Shown: positions 52,373-60,516 of the stretch, one piece after another
How the letters are laid out: every line of letters starts with the position of its first letter
How positions within the stretch are numbered: the stretch's first letter is position 1
From: Lachnoclostridium edouardi
GTDB lineage: Bacteria; Bacillota; Clostridia; Lachnospirales; Lachnospiraceae
Length of the DNA stretch: 64,000 nt
Assembly: GCF_900240245.1 (NCBI RefSeq)
Contig: NZ_OESQ01000001.1
Location: 639,006-703,005 of the forward strand
Direction of reading: 5' to 3'
The notes under the pieces: model-generated
Told to the model about the DNA's origin: nothing
What the model saw: the letters and a program-made list of their open reading frames with translations, nothing else
Database searches by the model: none
Made by a program: the position numbers and the translations under genes

Positions 52373-54385
52373 TTATTTTAGCTGGTAAAGATAAGTCATT
52401 TCCTCATCTTTTGGGTTTTCCTCTGTAAACAATTTATTTATATCTAAAATCAAATTTCCAAGCCCCATAGTTTCCTGAAATAAATTTTTTTCTGTGCACC
52501 ACACATGTCCCTGTTTTACTGCTTTAAAATCTGCTAAAATACTGCTTTTATCAAGCAGCTGTTTTAATGTGTAAAGCTGGCCGTCCACAGTGCTGTTGTA
52601 GATTAAATAATCCGCCTCCCTGGCGGCTGCATAAAAAGCTTCCATCTGCATGTTCATAGTAGATAATGCGTTCTCATTTTCCTCCAGATTCTCAGGCACA
52701 TAAGAGCCGCCTGCCAGCTGGATTATTTTTGCCACATAATCTCCTGACTTTCTCACATTTACATATCCATTAGAGCTGATATAAAAGAAAGCCGCCGTTT
52801 TTCCTGTAGGCTGCTGATTCATAACTGCTTCCAGGTTTTTTACCTGTTCCTGAAAGCAGGCTTTGGCCAGTTCGTCTTTTCCCAGCAGCGCTCCATAAAG
52901 CTTTATCCACTCCATTCTGCCTAGAGGGTGGCTTTCATAGCTGGAGCGCTCCACCAGCACGGGAATCCCCAGATTTTCCAGCTGCTCCTTTACCTCCGGG
53001 GAATGGTAGATCATTGTAGACTCTATGGCCAAATCACATGATTTTGATAAAATTCTTTCATAATCAGGAGCATTATACTTTCCTGCGTAAACCATATTGC
53101 CCTGGCGAAAGGCCTCCTTTGCCTCATTTATATACCACCCCTCCTTTTTTGTGCCTGAAAGTGTAATCTGATTTACACTATCTAAATTGGAAAACAAATC
53201 CATGGCCGAGGTGGCTGCCAGATAAATATTGTCTAAAGGTCTTTGAATTACGACTACATCCTGTGGTATATCAGCCGGAACCTGCTGCCCTTTGGGCACT
53301 ACTAAATAGCGGCCGCTTTCCTTTATATTCAGCATTGTATATCCATTGTCATAATAATCTACAGAAAACTGTTCTGCATAAAGTAGTTCCATACTGTGAT
53401 TTATTTTTTCTTCTTCCCAGCCCTTTTCTACTGGCTCTGCTTCAGCCTTTTCTAAGGTAGATGAATGGAATATTAATGTGTACTCAATTTCATGGGGCTG
53501 GCTCATGGCAATTGTATCGGCAATTACCGGCAGCTTCCAGTCAAAACCCATAACAGGAATTTCAAAGCTGGAATTTCCCTCTGCATCCATTCTCTCATAC
53601 TTTTCTCCGTTTACTTTCATATAGTCATAATTGGGGCTGCCCCAGATAATAGTGGCAAAGGCCTGCCCATTTTCCACCCTGAGAGAGGTTGGGGACTGGA
53701 CAGAAGACTTTCCTGAGCCTCCCCCTAAATCTACCTGTACCTTGTACATTCCGTCCTCTAATCCCAGGCTTTCTGCCGTAGCCGCCATTCCCTCCTTATA
53801 TGCTTCCAGCGGAAGGGAATCTGCCCGGAAAACTAAGACTCTGTCATACCATTTTTCCTTATTTTTGCTGAATGCGCTGCAGTTAATTCCCATATCCAAA
53901 GCTTCTACAGGCACCTGAAACGTATGCATTCCCTCTTCATTTTCCACATAAGGAATATAATCCTTATCTGCTGCAGCCAGGACTTCCTCGCCGGTGCCCA
54001 TGTAAAGCTTTAAATATCCTTTCCCGCTCATGGTCATTTCTGCAGTCATTTTTCCGTCTTCTACTGTCAGCTGACAAGCTACAATCTGGAACATGTTAGA
54101 GCTGGAATCTACTTTTATCTGATATACTCCGTCTTTTACCAAGCTGCCGTAAACAGGCTCCATCCCCTCCTCCACTACTTCTATTTGACTGGCTGTTTCT
54201 AAAACGGCTTCAGAGGCGCCTTCTGGAACGTTTTCTGGCGCGTTATCAGAAAAACTTTCTGACGCGCCTTCTGATATACTTTCAGTTTGACTGCTTTCCG
54301 ACAGCGTTTCATTTTTCTCACATCCTGCTGCAAGCAGACAAAAAGCCGCAATAATTACGGGAAAAATTCTTTTATAAATCTTCAT
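52373..54385 (-). CDS. Unusually large ABC substrate-binding lipoprotein with two extra beta domains
   Basis: The 670-residue protein has a lipoprotein signal (LLAAGC, Cys22), a Ser/Glu-rich spacer (about 25-75), two homologous beta-rich domains of about 100 residues (about 84-190 and 210-310, starting DGVYQIKVD and DGMYKVQVD), and a BtuF/FepB-type binding domain (about 335-670, with IQRPLDNIYLAATSAMDLF and ATAFF-like KTAAFFYIS). Typical binding proteins have only the last part, about 300 residues. The second beta domain ends with MSQPHEIEYTLIFHSS. These domains might grasp ligand outside the cell, as NEAT domains do for haem. That is inference. Confidence 0.85.
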   Translation of the reverse strand: MKIYKRIFPVIIAAFCLLAAGCEKNETLSESSQTESISEGASESFSDNAPENVPEGASEAVLETASQIEVVEEGMEPVYGSLVKDGVYQIKVDSSSNMFQIVACQLTVEDGKMTAEMTMSGKGYLKLYMGTGEEVLAAADKDYIPYVENEEGMHTFQVPVEALDMGINCSAFSKNKEKWYDRVLVFRADSLPLEAYKEGMAATAESLGLEDGMYKVQVDLGGGSGKSSVQSPTSLRVENGQAFATIIWGSPNYDYMKVNGEKYERMDAEGNSSFEIPVMGFDWKLPVIADTIAMSQPHEIEYTLIFHSSTLEKAEAEPVEKGWEEEKINHSMELLYAEQFSVDYYDNGYTMLNIKESGRYLVVPKGQQVPADIPQDVVVIQRPLDNIYLAATSAMDLFSNLDSVNQITLSGTKKEGWYINEAKEAFRQGNMVYAGKYNAPDYERILSKSCDLAIESTMIYHSPEVKEQLENLGIPVLVERSSYESHPLGRMEWIKLYGALLGKDELAKACFQEQVKNLEAVMNQQPTGKTAAFFYISSNGYVNVRKSGDYVAKIIQLAGGSYVPENLEENENALSTMNMQMEAFYAAAREADYLIYNSTVDGQLYTLKQLLDKSSILADFKAVKQGHVWCTEKNLFQETMGLGNLILDINKLFTEENPKDEEMTYLYQLK

Positions 54386-54398
54386 AATTTATTTCCTT

Positions 54399-54436
54399 AA
54401 AAAGGCGATCAGCACAAAATCTCCGACCGCCTTTTT
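54399..54436. terminator. Terminator between the chelatase and the ABC transporter genes
   Basis: AAAAAGGCGATC (54399-54410) pairs with GACCGCCTTTTT (54425-54436) with one G-T pair. On either strand a T5 run is part of the stem end. It should reduce transcription into the ABC genes relative to the chelatase gene. Confidence 0.75.
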
Positions 54437-54445
54437 CCTTTTCTA

Positions 54446-55480
54446 TTAATTTGCCTGCAGACTGTCTGCTGCCGCCTGAGCGTGCTCTACAAAAATCTGC
54501 TGAATTCCTTCTAATTCTCCCAGTCCGCGCACAAGGCATGTCACCTGGTATCCTGCTGCCTCAAAAGCTGTTTTCCAGCTGTCTTCATCTCCTGCCATAT
54601 CATTGTTGGCATGATCTCCTGCCACTACCATTAATGGCTCTAAAACTACTTTTTTATATTCTCCTGCCTGAACTGCCGCCAGCACGTCATCTAAAGTAGG
54701 AGCAGCCTCCACCGTACCTACAAAGTAGTTTTCATACCCGCCTTCTGTAAGCATCTCCTGCATTTTCGCATATACCTGGTTAGAATCAGCTTCTGTGCCG
54801 TGACCCATAAAGCAGATAGCAGTCTCTCCGTCATCATACTCTGCAGTCGCCTCTGTAATAGCCTGAATAACAGCCTGGAAATCTTCATCAGATGTTAAAA
54901 GCGGCTGTCCTACCACTACCTTTTCAAAAGAGTCAGAATACTCTGCTACTTCGTTTACCAGATCGTTATATTCTAATCCGTTCATTAAATGGGTTGGCTG
55001 AATCACCAAATTTTTAACTTGGTTGTCTACAGCTCTGTCTAAAGCTTCTTTTACATTGTCAATCTGAACATTGTCTCTGCTTTTTATGTGATCAATAATA
55101 ATCTGACTGGTAAATCCTCTTCTCACTGAGTAATCTGGAAAAGCTTTCTCAATGGCTTCCTCAATGGCTCCAATTGTTAAACGTCTGTTGTCGTTGTAGC
55201 TGGTTCCAAAGCTGACTACTAAAAGCTCGTTATCCCCAATCTCATCCTGGTTTCTGGTGTTGTCCATAGAAGCGTCTCCTGTGTCGTAATTTTCCTCTTC
55301 GTCTGCTTCTTTTGCCTCTGTCTCCTCTGAAGTTTCCTCAGAAGCTTCTGTCACTGCCTCCTCTGCGGTCTCTGTAGTTTCTACAGACTCTGCCACTGTC
55401 TCCTTCTGTCCGCATCCGGACGCTACTGCCGCTGTAAGCGCTGCTGCCGCAAACAGTACTGACAATTTTTTCAATTTCAT
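54446..55480 (-). CDS. cbiK: Lipoprotein CbiK-type sirohydrochlorin cobaltochelatase
   Basis: The ATG at 55480 has AAGGAGG 7 bases upstream. The 344-residue product has a lipoprotein signal (AVASGC, Cys23), a Glu/Thr/Ser-rich acidic spacer of about 50 residues, and a CbiK domain (about 85-344) starting LLVVSFGTSYNDNR. Likely metal-binding histidines are in QPTHLMNG, FMGHGTEADSNQ and VVAGDHANNDMAGDE. Cytoplasmic CbiK puts Co2+ into sirohydrochlorin; exported forms exist in Desulfovibrio (CbiK-P) and have been linked to haem or metal transport. Being the first gene after a cobalamin riboswitch fits a cobalt role. Confidence 0.9.
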   Translation of the reverse strand: MKLKKLSVLFAAAALTAAVASGCGQKETVAESVETTETAEEAVTEASEETSEETEAKEADEEENYDTGDASMDNTRNQDEIGDNELLVVSFGTSYNDNRRLTIGAIEEAIEKAFPDYSVRRGFTSQIIIDHIKSRDNVQIDNVKEALDRAVDNQVKNLVIQPTHLMNGLEYNDLVNEVAEYSDSFEKVVVGQPLLTSDEDFQAVIQAITEATAEYDDGETAICFMGHGTEADSNQVYAKMQEMLTEGGYENYFVGTVEAAPTLDDVLAAVQAGEYKKVVLEPLMVVAGDHANNDMAGDEDSWKTAFEAAGYQVTCLVRGLGELEGIQQIFVEHAQAAADSLQAN

Positions 55481-55561
55481 CTTTTTCCTCCTTGTTTTCC
55501 ATAAATCATCGGTTTCACAAGGTATGGGAATAACGGCTGGCTCCACAAAAGCTCTCAGGGC

Positions 55562-55630
55562 AAAATAAGACCGGCAGACCTTCTGGGCAAAAGTCTGTCT
55601 TACTTTTTGAGCCAGAGATCTCCGGTCTTT
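55562..55630 (-). terminator. Riboswitch expression-platform terminator
   Basis: AAGACCGG (55567-55574) pairs with CCGGTCTT (55622-55629), with inner CAGAC/GTCTG pairing. On the minus strand it is followed by ATTTTG. Placed between the cobalamin aptamer and cbiK, it would stop transcription when cobalamin is bound. Confidence 0.7.
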
Positions 55631-55669
55631 TAGCCGTAAATCGGTACGATCAATTACTCGTGATCCGGA

Positions 55670-55862
55670 ACCTTATTCCTGTACCTGCAGCTGGCAGGTT
55701 TCCTGACTTGTCTATCAACGCACACCATCTCCTTCCCAGTTTAAAATAAACCAGTGGCTGTTTAAAACAATGATGATGCACTCCTTACTTACAGTGACGA
55801 GATCGCACAGGATTTCCACCTGTTTCCCTTTTACCCATTGCCAAAAATCCAGGCTCCGGCAC
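55670..55862 (-). promoter_or_regulatory. Cobalamin riboswitch
   Basis: On the minus strand the aptamer has GGTGCCGGAGCC at the 5' side, then GGGAAACAGGTGGAAATCC and GATCTCGTCACTGTAA, which are hallmarks of the cobalamin class, and the B12 box AGTCAGGAAACCTGCC (55708-55693). A variable arm lies in between. It should repress cbiK and the ABC importer when cobalamin is plentiful. Confidence 0.95.
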
Positions 55863-55888
55863 CAGCTGTTCTTAACTCGATATGAATT

Positions 55889-55917
55889 ATCCTACCATTG
55901 AACGAAGAAAAAAGCAA
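55889..55917 (-). promoter_or_regulatory. Promoter of the riboswitch operon
   Basis: TTGCTT (55917-55912) and TAGGAT (55894-55889) on the minus strand, 17-bp spacer, about 30 bp upstream of the aptamer. Confidence 0.5.
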
Positions 55918-55926
55918 GTGCCTGGT

Positions 55927-56664
55927 CTATTCTTTCGCCTCCCTGTAGCAAACCATTACAGAGCAGATGGTAAAACCTGCGGCAAAGGCCAAAGAAACGC
56001 CTGCCGACAGCCAGGTAATTTCTTCTCCAAAAGAGATTTCTCTCATTAATCTGACAACATGAGTGAGGGGCATCAGATTCACGATCCACTTTAATACCTG
56101 AGGAATTCCATCCAGAGAGAAAAAAGTGCCGCAGAGAAATGACATCGGAGTAATCACAATATTTGTAAAATTATTCATATCATAATGTGTTTCTATTAGC
56201 ATGGCGGCTAAAAAGCCCAGGGCTGCAAAAATAATGCCGTTAATTGCTCCCACAGCAAACAGCCATCCGTTTACAGCTAAACCTCCTCCTGACAGAAAGC
56301 CTAAAATCAAAATAAATAATCCTGCATACAATCCTCTGACTGCTCCCGCCAGAATATGGCCCGCCGCCAAAATATACATAGGGGTGGGGGAATATAAATA
56401 GCATTCAAAGCTTTTCTCGTGGAGGCGCATAACGCTGATTCGGGTAGATACAGAGGTATAGCTGTTGCGCATAATTGTCATAGCCAAAAGCCCCGGCAGA
56501 AGATAATAAAGATAAGGACGCCCTTCTACAGTCATCTGCCCGCCCACTCCCAAGCCAAAGGTAACAAAATACAGCATAGGGGACACCATCTGGGAAAATG
56601 TAATTCTAAAGAATCTCCGTTTTAAAAACAGCCATTCTCTCCAGAAAATCGTAGTTATTTCCAT
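55927..56664 (-). CDS. ABC-2 type exporter permease
   Basis: The ATG at 56664 has AAGGAGG about 10 bases upstream and overlaps the ATPase gene end by 10 bp; the frame to 56790 is not used. The 245-residue protein has six transmembrane helices of the ABC-2 type, with ITFSQMVSPMLYFVTFGLGVGG near the start and FLCGTFFSLDGIPQVLKWIVNLMPLTHVVRL near the end, as in NodJ-like or drug exporters. Last gene of the cbiL cluster. Substrate unknown. Confidence 0.9.
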   Translation of the reverse strand: MEITTIFWREWLFLKRRFFRITFSQMVSPMLYFVTFGLGVGGQMTVEGRPYLYYLLPGLLAMTIMRNSYTSVSTRISVMRLHEKSFECYLYSPTPMYILAAGHILAGAVRGLYAGLFILILGFLSGGGLAVNGWLFAVGAINGIIFAALGFLAAMLIETHYDMNNFTNIVITPMSFLCGTFFSLDGIPQVLKWIVNLMPLTHVVRLMREISFGEEITWLSAGVSLAFAAGFTICSVMVCYREAKE

Positions 56665-57500
56665 ATGTCCCCCTCCTTGCTGGTATAGCGAAAAAATACG
56701 TCCTCTAAAGTAGACGGCTGTACGCTGCACAGGCCCTCCAACTCTCTTGCTTTGTCCTTTGCCTCTGATAAATTCCGGAAAAATTCCCACTGCTGCTTTT
56801 CTCCCGTATGGTGCACCACCTTAAATGGACCTATTTCATCAATCAAATTTTGAGGCGTATTTTCCTTAAAGATTTTTCCCCTGTCCATCATCATTACATA
56901 ATCGCACAGCTGCTGGGCCTCTTCTATATAGTGAGTAGTGAGAATAATGGTTTTTCCCTCTTTGTGCTGCATATGCAGAAACTCCCATATATCCCGCCTG
57001 GCATTAGGGTCTATGCCAACTGTAGGCTCATCTAAAAATAAATACCTGGGGTTGTGAATGAAGGCTTTTGCTATCATCAGCTTTCGTTTCATGCCTCCTG
57101 ACAAGTTTTTGGCCACACGTTTTCCTACAGAATCCAGGCCTAAATATTCCAGCAGACGGCTGGAGGATACAGAAATATCCGCCTTTCCCATTTGGTAAAG
57201 GCGGCCTGCAAACTGCATATTTTCTTCTACTGTTAACTCCTTATCCAGATTGATATGCTGGCTGGAAATTCCTATTTCTCTTTTTACAGCCACAGCATTT
57301 CTGTTCATAATCTGTCCGTCAAACCTGACTGTTCCCGTATCCGGCGTTAACAGCCCTGTCATCATCCGCATAAGTGTTGTTTTTCCTGCGCCGTTAGGCC
57401 CTAAAAGCCCTAAAAATCTGCCGTCCGGCACCTTTATAGAGACCCCGTCCACAGCCTGAACAGTTCCAAAGGCTTTACAGATATTTTCACATACAATCAT
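56655..57500 (-). CDS. ABC exporter ATPase
   Basis: The ATG at 57500 with AAGG close upstream is chosen, overlapping nothing but the last bases of cbiL. The 281-residue protein has Walker A GPNGAGKT, the signature NLSGGMKRKL and Walker B YLFLDEPTVGID, the DrrA/CcmA-like type paired with ABC-2 permeases. The C-terminal part (about 220-281, with VVHHTGEKQQWEFFRNL) is the usual extension. Translationally coupled with its permease. Confidence 0.93.
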   Translation of the reverse strand: MIVCENICKAFGTVQAVDGVSIKVPDGRFLGLLGPNGAGKTTLMRMMTGLLTPDTGTVRFDGQIMNRNAVAVKREIGISSQHINLDKELTVEENMQFAGRLYQMGKADISVSSSRLLEYLGLDSVGKRVAKNLSGGMKRKLMIAKAFIHNPRYLFLDEPTVGIDPNARRDIWEFLHMQHKEGKTIILTTHYIEEAQQLCDYVMMMDRGKIFKENTPQNLIDEIGPFKVVHHTGEKQQWEFFRNLSEAKDKARELEGLCSVQPSTLEDVFFRYTSKEGDIWK

Positions 57501-57504
57501 AACC

Positions 57505-58212
57505 TTATTCCCTCTGCTTTTTAATAATAACAGTTGACAGATAAGGAATCTGATACTGCTCCAGTTTTTCAAAATCTGTGATGATCTGCTCTTCTTCTGT
57601 CCCTGACCTGGAAATCAACACAAAACTATTTTCCAAATGATTTTCCTTCATTGCCTGAATCAAAGCTTCCGGATCAGAAGACGGCTTCATTAAAACAATA
57701 TTGTCGTGCTCTTTAAATATTTTTCCCAGCTCCCCGCTGCTGTTTTTTCTCACAGGAACCACCACCAGATCTTCATTCCAGGTCATCAGGGGAATCCTGG
57801 CCTTATCAGCTACTGCGCAGAAGGAAGTAATGCCGGGCACTACCTGAACCGGCACCCCCGCCGCCTCTATGTAAGGCAATGTGTACATAAATGTACTGTA
57901 AACGCTTGGATCTCCCAGGGTAATAAACGCCCCTGTTCTCTCTCCTTTTAAATGTTCGGCAATACATTCTGCATTTTGTTCCCACATACTTTTTAGTTTC
58001 TGTCCATGGTAATGCATAGGATACACCAGGGAAACAATCTCTGCTTTTTCATTTTCCAAAACCGGCTTAATAATATCCAAAGCAAAGCTGCCTGCTCCCT
58101 CCTCCTTCTCCGGACAAAAAATAACGTCTGCAGTGTTTAAAATTTTATAAGCCTTTAAGGTTAACAGATCCGGATCTCCCGGACCTACTCCGACTCCATA
58201 TAATTTTCCCAT
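57505..58212 (-). CDS. cbiL: Precorrin-2/cobalt-factor II C20-methyltransferase
   Basis: The 235-residue SAM-dependent methyltransferase belongs to the corrin/porphyrin class: LYGVGVGPGDPDLLTLKAYKIL at the start, ITLGDPSVYSTFMY in the middle, and VVPGITSFCAVADKARIPL, as in CbiL/CobI. It adds the C20 methyl group in the cobalamin ring pathway. No other cob/cbi ring gene is in the window apart from the exported cbiK. AGAGGG lies upstream. It directly precedes the ABC exporter genes. Confidence 0.92.
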   Translation of the reverse strand: MGKLYGVGVGPGDPDLLTLKAYKILNTADVIFCPEKEEGAGSFALDIIKPVLENEKAEIVSLVYPMHYHGQKLKSMWEQNAECIAEHLKGERTGAFITLGDPSVYSTFMYTLPYIEAAGVPVQVVPGITSFCAVADKARIPLMTWNEDLVVVPVRKNSSGELGKIFKEHDNIVLMKPSSDPEALIQAMKENHLENSFVLISRSGTEEEQIITDFEKLEQYQIPYLSTVIIKKQRE

Positions 58213-58230
58213 TTATCATCCCTCTTTCCA

Positions 58231-58250
58231 CGGATATGGTATCATATCCG
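58231..58250. repeat. Short perfect hairpin at the end of the aldolase gene
   Basis: CGGATATG-GTAT-CATATCCG contains the aldolase stop codon. It lacks a T-run on the minus strand, so it is more likely an mRNA end-stabilising or processing hairpin than a terminator. Confidence 0.5.
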
Positions 58251-59135
58251 CTGAAAAAGGGCAAATATTTCCTTTATTTCTTCTTTGCTTTTCTGTCCTA
58301 AATTTTGTAAAGGACTTCTTACATAACCTCCTTTATATCCCATTAAATCACACCCATATTTCAGACCGGCAACTCCATAGGTTCCTGTTACCGCTGTATT
58401 TATAGGCAAAATATTTTCATAAAGCTTTCTGGCATCCTCCCATTTTCCCTGTTCAAATAAACTTTGAATCTTTACACATTCTTCTGGACAACAATTTGCC
58501 AAAGCGTGAACTCCTGCCTTTATTCCCAGGGCCAAAGCCGGATACCAGGCCCCGGCTGTGCCCACCATAATATTAAAATCCTCTGAAGCTGCCCTTTTGT
58601 AAGCGGCCAGCTGCTGAATATTTCCTGAACTGTCCTTCATTCCAATAATATTAGAGTGTTTAGCCAGCTCTTTTACTGCGTCCGCCTCAATATTCACATG
58701 AGTAAATTTGGGCACGTTATAAAGTAATACTGGAATATTTACATGGTCCGCAACCTGAGTAAAATAATCAATCATAGCCATGCTGTTCATGCTGTTTCCA
58801 AAGAAACAGGGAGTCAGCACTAATGCACTTTGGGCTCCTAACCGGGCAGCCCTATTTGTAAACTCAATAGTCTCTCTAATGGACTCCAGGCCGGTTCCTG
58901 CCATAATATGTTTATCCTTCAAGCTGTGTTTTACTGTTAAACGAATTAATTCCTCTTTCTCTTCCATGCTTAAATAACATGCTTCACTGTTGGAGCCCAA
59001 CACTAAATAACCAGAAAGTCCTGTGTGGTTCCATTTTTCAATATTATCTGTAAAAGCCTGATAATCCACGTCCCCATTTTCCTTAAATGGAGTAATCATA
59101 GGAGGAAAAACTCCTGTCAGCTGCAATTTATTCAT
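58242..59135 (-). CDS. DapA/NanA family aldolase
   Basis: The 297-residue TIM-barrel enzyme has the tyrosine in PVLLYNVPKFT and the Schiff-base lysine in IIGMKDSSGN (about 163), as well as GVFPPMITPFKENGDVD at the start. Members include dihydrodipicolinate synthase, N-acetylneuraminate lyase and 2-keto-3-deoxy sugar acid aldolases. The adjacent dehydratase and gluconate-type permease favour a keto-deoxy sugar acid aldolase. Last gene of this three-gene operon. Confidence 0.9.
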   Translation of the reverse strand: MNKLQLTGVFPPMITPFKENGDVDYQAFTDNIEKWNHTGLSGYLVLGSNSEACYLSMEEKEELIRLTVKHSLKDKHIMAGTGLESIRETIEFTNRAARLGAQSALVLTPCFFGNSMNSMAMIDYFTQVADHVNIPVLLYNVPKFTHVNIEADAVKELAKHSNIIGMKDSSGNIQQLAAYKRAASEDFNIMVGTAGAWYPALALGIKAGVHALANCCPEECVKIQSLFEQGKWEDARKLYENILPINTAVTGTYGVAGLKYGCDLMGYKGGYVRSPLQNLGQKSKEEIKEIFALFQRI

Positions 59136-59160
59136 ACTTATTCTCCTTCTTTAATAATGT

Positions 59161-60495
59161 TTAAATAATACTTACTATCCACGCGCAAAACAGCCCTGAG
59201 CCTGCCAACACCACATTCTGCGCTACACAAAGTGTTTTTAATGTTGTTTTTGTGTCATATCCAAAAAATTCTGCAAATACCCAGAAAAAGCTGTTATTCA
59301 CATGGGAACCGCAGTGGGACCCTGCTGAAATAGAAATAAATGCTGTAATCGGGTTTAAAAGGCCGGCTTCAATGAGAGGCAGGGACAGGGAGGCGCCTAG
59401 AAGGGCGGCCACTGAACCAGAGCCTTGAGCGAATTTTGATAAGGCGGTAATAAGAAAAGGAATCAAAACTACAGGGAGACCGCTGACTGCCAATGCGTCT
59501 GCAAACATTTGTCCTGTCCCTGTGGCGTCCACTACCTTAGCCAGAGCGCCTCCTGCTGCCGTTATAAAAATAACCGGACCTGCTGTTTTTAACGCCTCCC
59601 CAATAGCTCCAAAGGTTTCTCCCTCCGGAAGCTTCTTTTTCAGCAAAAGAATTGCGGACACAATGCCGATTACAAGAGCAATATTTTTATCTCCTACAAA
59701 TCCGGCTGCCTTCAATGCCAAAGATTCTTCTGGTAAAATCAGAGAACATACAGAGTTTAATATAATCAGCACAATTGGAATCAGAATTGGCAGTATAGCC
59801 GCTGTAAATCCAGGCATATCTTCTTCTCTTACACTGGATTCTACTTTTTCTGTCCGTTCATTTTCCTCTGTTGATGTAAAGAAATTTCTAGGTTTTTTAT
59901 CCAAAAACATCATACAGTACACCCATGCCGCTACTGTGGAAACTGCAGCAGTTACAAGACCATATACAATAGACGTGCCTATATCCAATCCAATTACTGA
60001 GGCTACGGCTAACGGGGCCGGCGTTGGCGCCACATAAGCATTGGTGCACAGCAGCGCGCTTGCAGTCAGCACAGCGAAAACACAAACCGCTTTTCCTGTT
60101 TTCTTTGAAATAGCCTTTATAATGGGTGATAGCATAATTAAGGCTACATCCGAAAACACAGGGATGGAAACCAGGTAGCCTGTGGCGGCTAAGGCGACGC
60201 TGGCATTTTTTTCTCCCGTCAGCTTTAATAAGGAGGTTGCAATTCTTTGACAGGAATTAGATTTTTCCAGATATGTGCCCAGTATTGTGCCAAATATAAT
60301 AACAAGACCAATATTTTTACATGTATTTCCAAAGCCTCCTGTAATAGCGTCTATGGTTGCCGCCGACCCTACCCCGCTTCCTATTCCGATAATCAGTCCT
60401 CCAAAAAGCATACTCATAAAGGGACCTAATTTTGTCTTTATCATAAGAAAAAGCATAATTGCCAAACCCACCAGAAAAACTATAATTGTCTGCAT
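59161..60495 (-). CDS. GntP family gluconate/sugar-acid permease
   Basis: The ATG at 60495 with GGGAGAGGGG upstream is used. The 444-residue protein has 12 or more transmembrane segments typical of GntP/DctM-like gluconate:H+ symporters, with GLVIIFGTILGTYLEKSNSC near the start, GSGSVAALLGASLSLPLIEAG and ISAGSHCGSHVNNSFFWVFA near the end. Expected to import a sugar acid such as gluconate, or a related hydroxy acid, for the neighbouring dehydratase. Confidence 0.92.
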   Translation of the reverse strand: MQTIIVFLVGLAIMLFLMIKTKLGPFMSMLFGGLIIGIGSGVGSAATIDAITGGFGNTCKNIGLVIIFGTILGTYLEKSNSCQRIATSLLKLTGEKNASVALAATGYLVSIPVFSDVALIMLSPIIKAISKKTGKAVCVFAVLTASALLCTNAYVAPTPAPLAVASVIGLDIGTSIVYGLVTAAVSTVAAWVYCMMFLDKKPRNFFTSTEENERTEKVESSVREEDMPGFTAAILPILIPIVLIILNSVCSLILPEESLALKAAGFVGDKNIALVIGIVSAILLLKKKLPEGETFGAIGEALKTAGPVIFITAAGGALAKVVDATGTGQMFADALAVSGLPVVLIPFLITALSKFAQGSGSVAALLGASLSLPLIEAGLLNPITAFISISAGSHCGSHVNNSFFWVFAEFFGYDTKTTLKTLCVAQNVVLAGSGLFCAWIVSII

Positions 60496-60516
60496 ATTCC
60501 CCTCTCCCTTCAATTA

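Noticed and set aside
57505..58212. A second cobalamin riboswitch ahead of cbiL
   Set aside because: The gap to the upstream aldolase gene is only 29 bp and holds a small palindrome, not an aptamer.
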